Part shown: positions 1-10,300 of the stretch, one piece after another
How the letters are laid out: every line of letters begins with the position of its first letter
Numbering within the stretch: position 1 is the first letter of the stretch
From: JAWMQL01 sp033283165
GTDB lineage: Bacteria; Pseudomonadota; Gammaproteobacteria; Pseudomonadales; Halieaceae
Length of the DNA: 64,000 nucleotides
Assembly: GCA_033283165.1 (NCBI GenBank)
Contig: JAWMQL010000001.1
Coordinates: forward strand, 992,001 to 1,056,000
Direction of reading: 5' to 3'
Position numbers and translations under genes: made by a program
The notes under the pieces: generated by a model
Seen by the model: the letters and a program-made list of their open reading frames with translations, nothing else
What the model was told of the DNA's origin: nothing
Databases searched by the model: none

Positions 1-2708
1 CCGCCGGTGGCCAGAAGGCCGGCGGTTATACCCACGATTGCCAGTGGTACGGTCAACCAGATGATCGCCGGCTGGCGCAGTTTGCCGAACAGCAGGATGC
101 TGGTGAGGATCATCAACAGGAAGCCCACCGGCAGTGATTTGCCGAGACCGGCCTGGGCATTAACTGAATCCTCGTACTCTCCACCCCACTCCAGGCTGTA
201 GCCTGGCGGCAGGGGGATCTGTTCGATTTCCAGCCGCAGGCGCTCGAACAATGGTCCGGCCAGCTCGCCAGTGGGATTGCAGGAGGCGATGATGGTGTTG
301 ATGCGATTTCGGCCCCGCACCACCGCGTTCTCCCAGCGCGTTTCGTACCCCGACACCACCTGGGACACTGGAACCGTACGGCCGAGGACCTGACTCCAGA
401 CCTGGATATCGCGCATGTTGTCCACGTGACCGCGTTCTTCTTCGGGGGCCCGCATGCGGATGGGCAAGACACGGATACCGTCGCGGTAGGCTCCTGCGTG
501 GGCCCCCTCGAAGGCGTATTTCAACGCTGTTCCCAGCGACTCCCGGGTTACGCCCAGCTGGCGGCCCACCTGTTCATTGAAGATGGGGGTGACGACCTTG
601 ACCGGCGAGCGCCAATCATCGCGCACGTCTTTGGCTTCGCTATCCGCCCGCATGATCTCCTGCGCCTGCCCGGACAGGCGCCGCAGCACTTCCGGGTCGG
701 GACCTGAAAACCGCGCCTCGATTTTCGCATCGCGCCCGGGGCCGATACGCAGGGCCTTGATGATCGGGTCCAACCAGGGCATCTCGTCACGCATATAGTC
801 AGCAGTGCCTTCCCAGACCGCGGGAATCTGGTCGCGAGCCTTCGTGCGAACGATGATCTGCGCGTAGGCCGCGGTTGGCTCCTTGGCGTCATAGACCAGG
901 GTGAAGCGCTGGTGCGGTCCGCCGATGACGGTTGCGGTCTGCAGTACACCGGGCTGGTTGCGGATAAATTCACTGACACGGAGAGCGTCATCGCGAGTTT
1001 TGCGAATATCAGCGCCCTCCGGTTCCCACACGTCGACAAAAAACATCGGGGTGTTTGATTCGGGGAAAAAGCCGCTCTTGACCGCCCCGAAACCCACCAC
1101 GGCGACCACAAAGAGTACCAGTGCACCGGCCAGGGTCGGCCAGCGATGGTTCACAGCCATGGCCACTGCGGCGCGGTAGGCCTGGAACAGTTTGCCGCCA
1201 TAGGGGTCACCCTGCCCTGCTCCCGGGTCCGGTTTCAGCAACAGCGCGCACAACAGCGGCGTGGTGCTCACCGCCGTTATCCAGCTCAGGGACAGGGAGA
1301 TGAGGATCACGTAAAAAAGGGAACTGGCAAACTCGCCGGTGTTGTCGGGTGACAGGCCGATCGCGGAAAACGCCAGGATGCCGATGACCGTCCCGCCCAG
1401 AAGAGCCCAGACCGTCTTGCCTACCGCCTCGCCCGCTGCCTGGATCGCGCTCATACCGGCCTGCATGCGAACCAGCATGCCCTCGGCCACCACGATGGCG
1501 TTATCCACCAGCATACCCAGGGCGATGACCAGTGCGCCCAGCGAAATGCGCTGCAACTCGATGCCGTATATGTCCATGATGAACAGGGTACCGGCGACCG
1601 TGATCAGCAGCACCGCGCCGATAATGATGCCCGTTCTCAGTCCCATGAACAGCAGCAGCACGGCGATCACGATTGCCACCGCCTGGCCAACACTGGTGAT
1701 AAAGCCGCTCACCGAATTGTCGACTTCCAGAGGCTGGTTGTAGACCACCTCCAGCTTCATGCCCACCGGTACGACGGTCAGCAACTGGCGCAGGCGTCGC
1801 TCCAGCCGCGCCCCGACATCCACCACGTTCTCGCCGCTGGCCATGGAGATACCGAGGCTGAGCCCCGGCTGGCCATTGATGTAATACAGCTTGGAGGGCA
1901 CCTCCTCGTAGGCACGGGTAATCGTACCCACGTCTTTGAGCTTGACCAGGCGCCGGTTACTGGAACCAATCAGCAGCTCACCCATTTCCTGTACCGATCG
2001 AAAGTCACCGGTTGGACTGATACGCAGGTAATCGTGACCGACCCGGACCCTCCCGGCGTCGACCACCACGTTCTGGGACCCGAGCACCTCTCGAATATGG
2101 TCCAGAGAAATACCGAGCTCCGCCAGGCGACTGCGGGATATTTCCAGGTACACCACCTCCGACTGCACGCCATCGATGACGACCTTGCGCACACCGGGCA
2201 CCAGCACCAGCTCTTTCTTGACCGCGTCGGCTGTATCGTACAGGTCGCGCCAGCTGTAGCCCTCGCCGGTCAGCACCGTGTAAACGCCGTACACGTCGCC
2301 AAAGTCGTCCAGCACCATGGGCTCCATCGCCCCCGGCGGCAACAGCGGCTTGACGTCGGTCACCTTGCGCCGCAACTCGTCAAATATGTTGGGCAAATCC
2401 GCCGCCTTGTACTCGTCCTTGAAGTCGATCAGGATGTCCGACAATCCCGGGCGGGAGACCGACATCTTGATCCGCTTCACCTGGGGCAGTTTCTGGATGG
2501 CATCTTCGAGATGATAGGTAAGTTCCTCCCGCACTTCCTGCGCCGTGGCGCCGGGGTAGCGGGTAAGGATTTTGGCCGACTTGATGGTGAAGGCCGGGTC
2601 TTCCAGCTTGCCCATGCCCTCGAAGGCCTGCAGTCCGCCACCCACCATGATGACCACCAGCAGCCAGGCGGTGACCTTGTTGCGTACCGAGAATTCGCCG
2701 ATATTCAT
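1..2708 (-). CDS. RND-family efflux pump permease (AcrB/HAE1 type), C-terminus beyond the window
   Basis: Inner-membrane proton-driven multidrug/efflux transporter of the resistance-nodulation-division superfamily. 902 codons are visible and the frame runs off the left edge; family members are about 1030 residues, so roughly the last 100 are missing. The ATG at 2708 begins MNIGEFSVRNKV, a typical RND start with the first transmembrane helix right after it. Around residues 330-480 the hydrophobic helices TM2-TM6 can be read, including the segment ALGMLVDNAIVVAEG, which holds the proton-relay Asp found in all RND pumps. A second large periplasmic loop follows. It lies 13 bp downstream of its membrane-fusion partner on the same strand, so the two form an operon. 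An outer-membrane channel gene is not in view. The substrate cannot be inferred. Confidence 0.95.
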   Translation of the reverse strand, partial: MNIGEFSVRNKVTAWLLVVIMVGGGLQAFEGMGKLEDPAFTIKSAKILTRYPGATAQEVREELTYHLEDAIQKLPQVKRIKMSVSRPGLSDILIDFKDEYKAADLPNIFDELRRKVTDVKPLLPPGAMEPMVLDDFGDVYGVYTVLTGEGYSWRDLYDTADAVKKELVLVPGVRKVVIDGVQSEVVYLEISRSRLAELGISLDHIREVLGSQNVVVDAGRVRVGHDYLRISPTGDFRSVQEMGELLIGSSNRRLVKLKDVGTITRAYEEVPSKLYYINGQPGLSLGISMASGENVVDVGARLERRLRQLLTVVPVGMKLEVVYNQPLEVDNSVSGFITSVGQAVAIVIAVLLLFMGLRTGIIIGAVLLITVAGTLFIMDIYGIELQRISLGALVIALGMLVDNAIVVAEGMLVRMQAGMSAIQAAGEAVGKTVWALLGGTVIGILAFSAIGLSPDNTGEFASSLFYVILISLSLSWITAVSTTPLLCALLLKPDPGAGQGDPYGGKLFQAYRAAVAMAVNHRWPTLAGALVLFVVAVVGFGAVKSGFFPESNTPMFFVDVWEPEGADIRKTRDDALRVSEFIRNQPGVLQTATVIGGPHQRFTLVYDAKEPTAAYAQIIVRTKARDQIPAVWEGTADYMRDEMPWLDPIIKALRIGPGRDAKIEARFSGPDPEVLRRLSGQAQEIMRADSEAKDVRDDWRSPVKVVTPIFNEQVGRQLGVTRESLGTALKYAFEGAHAGAYRDGIRVLPIRMRAPEEERGHVDNMRDIQVWSQVLGRTVPVSQVVSGYETRWENAVVRGRNRINTIIASCNPTGELAGPLFERLRLEIEQIPLPPGYSLEWGGEYEDSVNAQAGLGKSLPVGFLLMILTSILLFGKLRQPAIIWLTVPLAIVGITAGLLATG

Positions 2709-2721
2709 ATCAGGCGCTCCC

Positions 2722-3858
2722 TCAGTTCGGGTCGTCGGCGCGCGGGACAGCCTGCTCGGACTGCTCCATGCGCGTCACTTTCATGCCCTCCGCCAGGTAC
2801 GGGGCTCCCACCGCGACGATTTCCTCGCCTCCTTCCAGACCGCCGCGCACTTCAATCCGGTTGCCCGACATACGCCCGATCTCCACCGGTCGACTGTGGA
2901 CGGTCATGGTCTCGGCATCCAGCACCCAGACCCGGGCACCCAGCCCCTCGTCGGCCTGGACGGCGCGTGAGGGAACCCACTTGCTGGGCTCCTCCGTGAT
3001 CAGGTCTGAAAAGTTCACGTCAACCTGGGCCGACATGCCGGGTAACACCGCAAAGTCCTCCGGAGCAAGCATGGTAAAAGTCACCCGATAAGTCTGGGTT
3101 TGTTCATCGGCCCTGGTCGCGATTTCCTTGATCTCCAGCGGAAAGGCAATTCCGGGACGATCCTCGAAGCTGGCCCGGGCCTCGACCCGGTTGCGGTCGC
3201 TCACTTCCCGGGGACCGCTGTCGTTTCTGACAGTACCGCGCAGGCTGCGCACCAGGGATTCGGGCAGGTCGATAACGACGTCCAGCGCATCGAGGTTCTG
3301 CAGGAAAAATACCGTCTGCTTGGCCAGTACCTCCTCGAAATTCTCCACCAGCCGCTGGGCGATACGGCCGCTGAAGGGCGCGCGCAACTCGGTGTACTCC
3401 AGGTCATTCTTTGCCTGGGACAGGGCGGCGCTGGTGGTCCGGTAAAGCGCTTCCATCTGATCAAAGTCGGTGCGCGAAATATTACCCTGGGCCACCAGTT
3501 CCTTGCCCCGCTGAAAATTTCGCTCGGCGTTGTCGAAGCTGGCCTGGCGATCCTCCAGCACGAGCTGGTACTCAGTCGGGTCCAGCTTCGCCACCAGCTG
3601 GCCCTTTTGCACCAGGTCGCCCTCCCGCACCGGAATTTCCTGCAGGCGCCCGGACACGCGGAAGGACAGCTCCGCCTTCTGGGCCGCGTCCACACGGGCC
3701 GGGAAATGGCGCATATCGGAACCCTCGCCGCCCGCGACGGTGAACAATTTCACCGGCCGGCTATCGGGGGGTGGCACCGGGGTCTTCTGCTGGCCGCAGG
3801 CACTTAACAGGAGCAGGCTGACGGCACAGGCCGCCGTTATCAGGACCGAACGCAACAT
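2722..3858 (-). CDS. RND efflux periplasmic adaptor (membrane fusion) lipoprotein, HlyD/AcrA family
   Basis: 378-residue adaptor that bridges the inner-membrane RND pump to an outer-membrane channel. The N-terminus has a hydrophobic signal and lipobox LLSAC, so it should be lipid-anchored. A barrel-sandwich (lipoyl-like) half-motif LVQKGQLVAKLDPTEY, an alpha-hairpin with coiled-coil character (about residues 95-145) and the second lipoyl half LRAPFSGRIAQRLVENFE follow in the usual order. The frame is open to an ATG at 3885, but the ATG at 3858 has the Shine-Dalgarno AGGGAG close upstream and puts the signal peptide at residue 1, so it is preferred. First gene of the two-gene pump operon. Confidence 0.93.
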   Translation of the reverse strand: MLRSVLITAACAVSLLLLSACGQQKTPVPPPDSRPVKLFTVAGGEGSDMRHFPARVDAAQKAELSFRVSGRLQEIPVREGDLVQKGQLVAKLDPTEYQLVLEDRQASFDNAERNFQRGKELVAQGNISRTDFDQMEALYRTTSAALSQAKNDLEYTELRAPFSGRIAQRLVENFEEVLAKQTVFFLQNLDALDVVIDLPESLVRSLRGTVRNDSGPREVSDRNRVEARASFEDRPGIAFPLEIKEIATRADEQTQTYRVTFTMLAPEDFAVLPGMSAQVDVNFSDLITEEPSKWVPSRAVQADEGLGARVWVLDAETMTVHSRPVEIGRMSGNRIEVRGGLEGGEEIVAVGAPYLAEGMKVTRMEQSEQAVPRADDPN

Positions 3859-3935
3859 GGTGACTCCCTGGCGATAATCTGTCATTTTTCTGGTTTTGGG
3901 CGCTTGTCAGCATCCTGCCAGTTTAGAGCGCGGAC

Positions 3936-4655
3936 TTAAACGGTTGCGGTCAATATTTCCTGTACCAGCGCGGGCACCTCGGTACCGGCCGGCCCCAGCC
4001 GATGATGGTGGAAATAACCGGCCACGTCACTGCGCTGCGTATTTACTTCCACCGTCAAGGCGCCGTATTCCCGGGCCTGGCGGACGAAGCCCGCTGCCGG
4101 GTACACCGCGCCGGAAGTTCCCACCGCAATAAACAATTGGCAGGCCGCCAGCTGCCGCTCGATCAGTTCCATGTGGTAGGGCATCTCGCCGAACCAGACC
4201 ACGTCCGGTCGCAGGTGACCCGCCCGACCGCAGGCGGGACAATCACTGTCCTGGTCGAAAGGATCGGTGGTGGGCAGTCGTTGCCGGCACTGCCCGCACA
4301 GCATGGCGTTCAGCGCGCCATGCATATGGCAGACATCCGCACTGCCGCCGCGTTCGTGCAGGTCGTCGACGTTCTGGGTGACCAGGAAAACCCGGCCGGG
4401 AAATTCGCACTGCAATCGGGCGATGGCCCGGTGGGCCGGGTTGGGTTCAACGCCTTTCAGTTGCTCGCGCCGGGCGTTGTAGAAGCGGTACACCAACCCG
4501 GGATCGCGACGGAAGGCCTCCGGTGTGGCTATCTCCATCGGGTCGTGGTTTTCCCACAGGCCGCCCGCATCGCGAAAGGTCGCCACACCCGACTCGGCCG
4601 ACACCCCGGCGCCGGTGAGTATGACAATATGGTCAATGGCCTGCTGATTGAACAT
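3936..4655 (-). CDS. cobB: NAD-dependent protein deacylase, sirtuin family (CobB-like)
   Basis: 239-residue class III sirtuin that removes acyl groups from lysines using NAD. Visible motifs are GAGVSAESGVATFRD (NAD site), TQNVDDLHERGG, the catalytic His in HMHG, and two CxxC pairs (LCGQCR, CPACG) that bind structural zinc. The segment RFYNARREQL carries the Tyr-xx-Arg pair that in CobB/SIRT5 recognises succinyl/malonyl lysine, so desuccinylase as well as deacetylase activity is likely (established for the family, inferred here). The frame is open to 4841, but that extension has no family similarity and would run into the divergent gene's start. The ATG at 4655 gives the normal MxxHIVILTGAG beginning. 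Divergent from the LLM oxidoreductase, with 97 bp between starts. Confidence 0.93.
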   Translation of the reverse strand: MFNQQAIDHIVILTGAGVSAESGVATFRDAGGLWENHDPMEIATPEAFRRDPGLVYRFYNARREQLKGVEPNPAHRAIARLQCEFPGRVFLVTQNVDDLHERGGSADVCHMHGALNAMLCGQCRQRLPTTDPFDQDSDCPACGRAGHLRPDVVWFGEMPYHMELIERQLAACQLFIAVGTSGAVYPAAGFVRQAREYGALTVEVNTQRSDVAGYFHHHRLGPAGTEVPALVQEILTATV

Positions 4656-4752
4656 CGATGGCCCCACGCGCTCCGCAAGCTGCCGCAAAAGCACTAGAGT
4701 AGCAGCTGACAGAGTCGATGCAGAGTCTTGCGTTAGCCCAGGAGCATTCCCA

Positions 4753-5631
4753 GTGAAATTCGTACTTTCCACTTCGTTCAGCACCGTGTCGCACCTGACC
4801 GAACTGGCGCCGGTGGCGGAGAGCCACGGCTGGCATGCCATGTCATTTTCCGATCACGTGGTAAACCCGGAGCGCATCAATACGCCCTATCCCTATACCG
4901 AGGACGGCAGCCGGCGCTGGGAATCTTTCACCGACTGGCCGGACCCCTGGGTCATGATCGGCGCCCTCGCGACCATCACTACCACGCTGCGTTTTACCAA
5001 CAACGTATTCGTACTGCCGATGCGCAATCCCTTCCTGGTTGCCAAGGCCATTTCCACCGCGGCGATCGTTTCCAACAACCGGGTAACCCCGGCCTTCGGC
5101 GTCGGCTGGTCCGGGGACGAATTCCGTCTCATGCAGCAGGATTTTCGCACCCGGGGCAAACGCGCCGACGAGATGCTGGAAATCCTGCGTCTGCTGTGGA
5201 GTGGCGAGATGGTGGACTACCGCGGCAAATACTACGAGTTCGATCACCTGGAGATGAATCCCGCCCCGGGGGAGTATATTCCGATCTGGCTGGGGGGCAT
5301 TTCCGATCCCGCCATGAAGCGGGCCGCCCGGCTGGGCGACGGCTGGGTAACCGACCTGCAGACCAGCGCGGAGATCATCGAGTGCATAGGCCGCATCCAG
5401 CAGTGGCGCCGCGAGTTTGGCCGGGTGGGACGGCCCTTCGACGTCATGGCCACCCCGTCAGATGCCTGGGACGTGGACGGCTACAAACGCCTGCAGGACG
5501 CCGGGGTGACCCATATCCTGACCATGCCCTGGCCCTTCTACCACGGTGAGACCGAGGACCTGCAGAAAAAGATCGACGGAGTGAAACGATACGCGGACGA
5601 CATCATCAGCCGCTTCGACGAGGGAGACTGA
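4753..5631 (+). CDS. LLM-class (luciferase-like) flavin/F420-dependent oxidoreductase
   Basis: 292-residue enzyme of the bacterial luciferase-like superfamily, using FMN or F420. Typical segments: the N-terminal strand KFVLSTSF, SFSDHVVNP, TTTLRFTNNVFVLPMRNPFLVAK, TPAFGVGWSGDEF and IPIWLGGISDPAMKRAARLGDGW. I prefer the GTG at 4753, which follows AGGAG by about 9 bases and starts the first beta strand, over the ATG at 4648. The earlier start would add 35 unrelated residues over the divergent promoter region. It is first in a tight three-gene operon with a class II aldolase (2-bp gap) and a TauD-type dioxygenase. The substrate is unknown. The pathway looks like catabolism of a small oxygenated compound (inference). 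Confidence 0.87.
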   Translation: MKFVLSTSFSTVSHLTELAPVAESHGWHAMSFSDHVVNPERINTPYPYTEDGSRRWESFTDWPDPWVMIGALATITTTLRFTNNVFVLPMRNPFLVAKAISTAAIVSNNRVTPAFGVGWSGDEFRLMQQDFRTRGKRADEMLEILRLLWSGEMVDYRGKYYEFDHLEMNPAPGEYIPIWLGGISDPAMKRAARLGDGWVTDLQTSAEIIECIGRIQQWRREFGRVGRPFDVMATPSDAWDVDGYKRLQDAGVTHILTMPWPFYHGETEDLQKKIDGVKRYADDIISRFDEGD

Positions 5632-5633
5632 GT

Positions 5634-6404
5634 ATGAGCCAGCTAGGCGGTATCAACGAGGCCGTACTGCGGCAATTCGCCCCCCGACCGGGGCAGCGCC
5701 CCCTGTTGCCGGAACTGAGTCCACAGGCCCAGGTCGCCCTGATGTGCCGGATGCTGTTCCGGGAGGGCTGGAACGACCACATTGCCGGCCACATCACCTG
5801 CCGGCAGGCGGACGGCACCATCCTCACCAATCCCTGGGAACTGGCCTGGGATGAATTGACTGCCAGCGACATCCTGACCCTGGATGAGGACGGCAACATC
5901 ATCCGCGGTGAATGGAATACCACCCCGGCCCTGGCGCTGCATCTGCAACTGCATCAATTGCGACCGGATATCGGCGTGGTCATTCACAACCACCCTCACT
6001 GGAGCGGCCTGTGGGCCAACCTGGGCCGGGTACCTGCGGTGTATGACCAGAGTTCTGCCCACGTGGGCGGCGAACTCATCCTGTATGACGAGTTTGCCGG
6101 CACTTTTGGTGACGAGGACCGCTCCCTGGTTGCGGCAAAGGCACTGGGCGACGCCGGCTGGGCGCTGCTGGCCAACCACGGTGCGCTGGTGGTCGGCAGG
6201 GACCTGCGCCAGGCTCATTTACGGGTGGTGACCCTGGAGTGGCGCTGTAAGCGGGCCTGGGAAGTCGAGTTGGCGGGCGGGGCCACCCCCCTGTCGGAGG
6301 ACGTGATCGCCGGGGTCAGCATCACCGACGACAACGGTTTTCCCTTCCTGTGGGAAGCCATGGCCCGGCGCGAAATTCGCCACGACCCCTCGGTCCTGGA
6401 TTAG
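5634..6404 (+). CDS. Class II aldolase/adducin family protein
   Basis: 256-residue member of the class II aldolase/adducin fold. Zinc-ligand histidines are visible in VIHNHPHWSG (HxH) and near ANHGALVVG, the usual arrangement in fuculose/ribulose-phosphate aldolases and in the many unassigned homologues. GHITCRQADGTILTNPW is the characteristic N-terminal substrate-site segment. Starts 2 bp after the LLM oxidoreductase stop, so translation is probably coupled. Decarboxylase, epimerase and aldolase activities all occur in the family and cannot be told apart here. Its company of oxidoreductase plus dioxygenase suggests a non-sugar substrate (inference). Confidence 0.88.
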   Translation: MSQLGGINEAVLRQFAPRPGQRPLLPELSPQAQVALMCRMLFREGWNDHIAGHITCRQADGTILTNPWELAWDELTASDILTLDEDGNIIRGEWNTTPALALHLQLHQLRPDIGVVIHNHPHWSGLWANLGRVPAVYDQSSAHVGGELILYDEFAGTFGDEDRSLVAAKALGDAGWALLANHGALVVGRDLRQAHLRVVTLEWRCKRAWEVELAGGATPLSEDVIAGVSITDDNGFPFLWEAMARREIRHDPSVLD

Positions 6405-6417
6405 GAGGTAACACACC

Positions 6418-7341
6418 ATGAGCCTGACCGTTACGCCACTGGATAACGTCGGTGTCGAGGTCGGCGGCTTTGATATCCGCGAACCCATCGACGACGCCCT
6501 GCGACAGGAACTCGTCAGCCTGTGGAACGAGCACGCTATTTTGCTGTTCCGCGGCCAGGACCTGAATCCCGAGCGCCAGATCGAGTTCAGCCGCATGTTC
6601 GGCCCGCTGGAGATGCACCCCCTGAAGGCGACCACCTCGGCCGAGTATCCGGAACTGTTTACGCTGGTGAATGAGCCAGAGAAAGAGAAGTACAACACCG
6701 CTTACTACAACGGCCAGCCCCTGGTCGGGAAACTGGACTGGCACATGGACCTGCACTACACCGGCAAGCCCAATCGCGGAGCCCTGCTGCGCTCGGTAGT
6801 GTGCGCCGAGCGGGACGGCATGACCGGCTTCGGCGACCTGGCGCTGGCCTACGACGCCCTGGACGGGGCAATCCAGGCCCTGCTGGAGCAGATCGAGGTG
6901 ACGTATGCTTTCAGCGTGCAGCGCCGCCACATGCGCTTCGTCGACCTGGAGGGCTACGAACCGGGGCCCTACAGCCCGCGCAAGCCGTCGGACATCGACT
7001 TCCCGAACTTCCCCGAGGTGGCCTACCCGGCCGTGGTGACGCACCCGGTGACCGGGCGTAAGGTGCTGGAGATCTGCGAACAATTCCTGGAACGCGTGGT
7101 CGCTCCGCATCGGGCCGGGCTCTGCAACGACGAGGCCATCGACCTGCTGCAATCATTGGTAGAGCACACCCGCAAGCCGGAATTTCACTACTTTCACCGC
7201 TGGGAGCCGGGCGACATGGTGCTGTGGGATAACTGGCGCGCCATGCACTGTGCCACGGGTGTGGTGCCGGGTATCGAGCGGGTCATTCATCGCACCACCA
7301 TCGAGGGAGATGCCACCCTGGGACGGGTGATCGACAGCTGA
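6418..7341 (+). CDS. TauD/TfdA-family Fe(II)/2-oxoglutarate-dependent dioxygenase
   Basis: 307-residue non-haem iron dioxygenase. The HxD half of the facial triad is in LDWHMDLHYTG and the distal His is in the C-terminal segment WRAMHCATG, followed by an Arg (IERVIHRTTIEG) that normally holds 2-oxoglutarate. FRGQDLNPERQIEFSRMFG is the standard N-terminal family signature. A strong Shine-Dalgarno AGGAGGT lies just before the ATG. Last gene of the LLM-aldolase-dioxygenase operon. Relatives hydroxylate taurine, 2,4-D and alkyl sulfates; no substrate can be assigned from sequence alone. Confidence 0.9.
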   Translation: MSLTVTPLDNVGVEVGGFDIREPIDDALRQELVSLWNEHAILLFRGQDLNPERQIEFSRMFGPLEMHPLKATTSAEYPELFTLVNEPEKEKYNTAYYNGQPLVGKLDWHMDLHYTGKPNRGALLRSVVCAERDGMTGFGDLALAYDALDGAIQALLEQIEVTYAFSVQRRHMRFVDLEGYEPGPYSPRKPSDIDFPNFPEVAYPAVVTHPVTGRKVLEICEQFLERVVAPHRAGLCNDEAIDLLQSLVEHTRKPEFHYFHRWEPGDMVLWDNWRAMHCATGVVPGIERVIHRTTIEGDATLGRVIDS

Positions 7342-7378
7342 TCACAATGAAAACAGGACGGCACGGCCGGTCCAGCAG

Positions 7379-10300
7379 TCAGCCTGGCAGGTAGTCCAGT
7401 TCCGGCAGACGCTGCAGTCGGCCCAGGCCCGCGAAGTACAGGGCGCAGCGAATTTCCCTGTGGTCCACGCAGGCCAGGGCATCGCGATAGGACATCAGTT
7501 GATTCCGGTAGCTTTCCGCCTCCGCCAGAAGGAAGCTGTCCATATCCTGCCCCGCCGCCGGTCGACTGGTTTTGTAATCCACGATCCAGCGCACCCCCGT
7601 GTCGCTATCGATGAAGGTGCGGTCGAGGACAATATCCTTCACCCGCCCTTCCCCGTCCCGCATGGTCAGTGGCAGTTCACTGCGCGCTTCCGGGTGCCCG
7701 GCAGCCAGCAACCAGTGGCCATACTGGCGGTCATCCAGGGTCGATTGCACCGCCGCGATCACCCGCTCCTGCGCCTCGTCCAGCAGCGCGCCCTCCAGGC
7801 CCAGACCGCGCAGCTCAGCGCGCCATCGGGCCACCTGTGCGGCACCCGGCGAGGCAGGCAGGGAATCCAGGCCGGACAGCTGTTCCAGGGCCAGGTGGAC
7901 AACTGTACCCACGTGCCGGTCCAGCCGGTTGAGACTGCGCGCCGGTATATTCGGCCCTTCGGCTGTCGTGACCGCAGTCACAGGCTCAACCGGCGGCAGG
8001 GACTCGAGCCGGTAAAGCACCCGGGGCGCCGGTTCCACTGCCGGCGCTGCGGCGGGTCGCGGTTCATGGACCTGCATGGCGGCCGAGAACTGGCTCCAGA
8101 CGGGCGCCAGCAGGCTGCCCTCTGCCGGTGGCCTGAAGTCCAAGGGTTCTCCCGGCTGCCAGTCCTCAGTCGCATCCAGCTGCAGCGTTGCACTGAGCAC
8201 CAACTGCTGCGCGGCCCGGGTTGCCCCCACGTACAACAGGCGGGTATTTTCGAGCAGCGCGCGGCGTGCGCCGCGGGCGCGGATAAAGTTGTACAGGCTC
8301 GGCTCGCCGCTCGGACTGTGGTCGTCCGCTGCCAACAGGAAGCCCCGCTCGCCCGAGGCACTGTTGTATTCCTCCCAGAGCAACAGCTCCCGGCTGTTGC
8401 TGCGGGTGCCCTTGCCAAGGGCCGGGATAAACACGTGATCGAATTCCAGGCCCTTGGCCTTGTGCAGGGTCATGACCTGGAGTTTCGCACCGGCATTCGC
8501 GGCGCTGGCGTAGAGCTTATCGAGCCGGGTTTCCAGCCACTGTATGTCCAGTCCGATACCGTCCTGCTCCGCCTCCTGCAACAGGTCGAAGAATCGCTCT
8601 GCATCGCGTAAATGACGGTCAGCGGTGGCAGCCGCGGGCCCGCCCAGACGCAGCCAGACCTGCTCTATCCACACCCGCAGGGCCAGCCGGTCGCGCTTGA
8701 CCGCCGCCCACTCCAGGGCCGCACAGAACTCCGCCAGACGTTTGCGCACGGCGGCAGGAAGGGCTTCGACGGCAGGTAGTTCAGCCAGTATCGCCCAGGG
8801 GTTTCGGTAGCGCGGCACCGGCCCCAGGCGGGCGAGCACCAGCAGCGCAGCGGCATCCAGCCCGCACCAGGGCGCACGCAGCAGTGAAAACCAGGCTACC
8901 CGGTCCGCCGGGTTGGCCAGGGCCCGGCACAGGCTCATCAGGTCGGCGACCACCGGGGAGCCCGCCAGGCGGTCTATGTCCTGCGCCGCATAGGCGATAC
9001 CGGCGGCCTGAAGGGCCGCCAACAGCGGTGCCAGTTGCGGCCGGCTGCGTCCCAGGATGGCAATCGACGACACGCTGTCATCAGACAGCAGCGGTCGCAG
9101 TTGCTCGACGATAAAGGCCGCTTCCTGACCTTCAGCCCCTTCGCCACAAAACGCGTGCATCTGAACGGGCGCCTGGCCGGCCGCCGGCTTTACCGCCAGC
9201 GCGGGAGTGAAACTCACCTGGCCCCGCCTGATATCGTCCCGGGCCGGAAAGGCGTCACTGAACACCCCGTTGACCCAGTCCACCAGTCCGGCACGGGAGC
9301 GAAAATTGCAGAGCAGTTGCAGACGGGCGGGTACCACCCCGTTGAATCCCCGTTCCTGGGCCAACAGGAACAGGCCGACATTGGCATCGCGAAAACCGTA
9401 GATTGACTGCATCGCGTCGCCGACGATAAACAGGGTCCGTGGATTATCCGGATTGGCCTCGTTATGTTCGCCCCACCCCCGGGTCAGGCGCTCCACCAGG
9501 CGGTACTGGTTGATCGCCGTGTCCTGGAATTCATCCACCAGAATATGCTCTATACGGTAATCCATGCGCTGCGCCAGGTCGGTCGGCGCCTCATCCTCGC
9601 CCAGGGCCTGCAGGGCGGCCTGGGCGACCTGGCTGTGATCCACCAGGCCCCGGCGCTGGAATACCAGTAGCAGCAGCGCCGACAACACCGGCAGCAATCG
9701 CGACAGGTGCACGACCAGATCCCAGGAAGCGGAGTGGCTGTCCATGTCGGGCAGGACATCCAGGGACTTCAGGGCCGTCTCCAGGCCCTCCCGCTCGGCC
9801 AGTGCGGCAATCACGGCCTTGAGCTCGTCTTTGCGCTGCTGCGCCTCGCCCGGGCCGGGCGGAAAGCCGATCGTCACGTCGAGGCGTTTGCGCCAGCTAC
9901 CGCGTTCACCCCGGGTCAGCAACAGCTCCCGCAGCAGTCGCCAGCCGGGCACGCCGACCGCCTGCGCTCGCGGAAAATGCTCCGGGCGGGGCAAGCCACG
10001 TTGGTCCAGGCTGTAACACAGCAGGTCGAAGAGTTGTTCAGAGAAAGGCGCGAATACCGGCGCCAGGGGCGCCAGGGTTTCGGTCACGACCTGCTCGACA
10101 GTGGCCGCCAGGGCGCGTTCGGCCTGGTCTGGATCGCGATGCGCCCCCATGTAGGGAAGCCATTGATCCCGTCGCGCCAGCATGGCTATCAGCAGTCGTT
10201 CCAGGCGCTGGGCGTTGTTGTCAAAGTGCAGCAGTACCGCCGCCAGGTCAACGGACTCCGGGCTGTCGGAACCGAGCCGGGCCAGCAGGTCAGCGACCGC

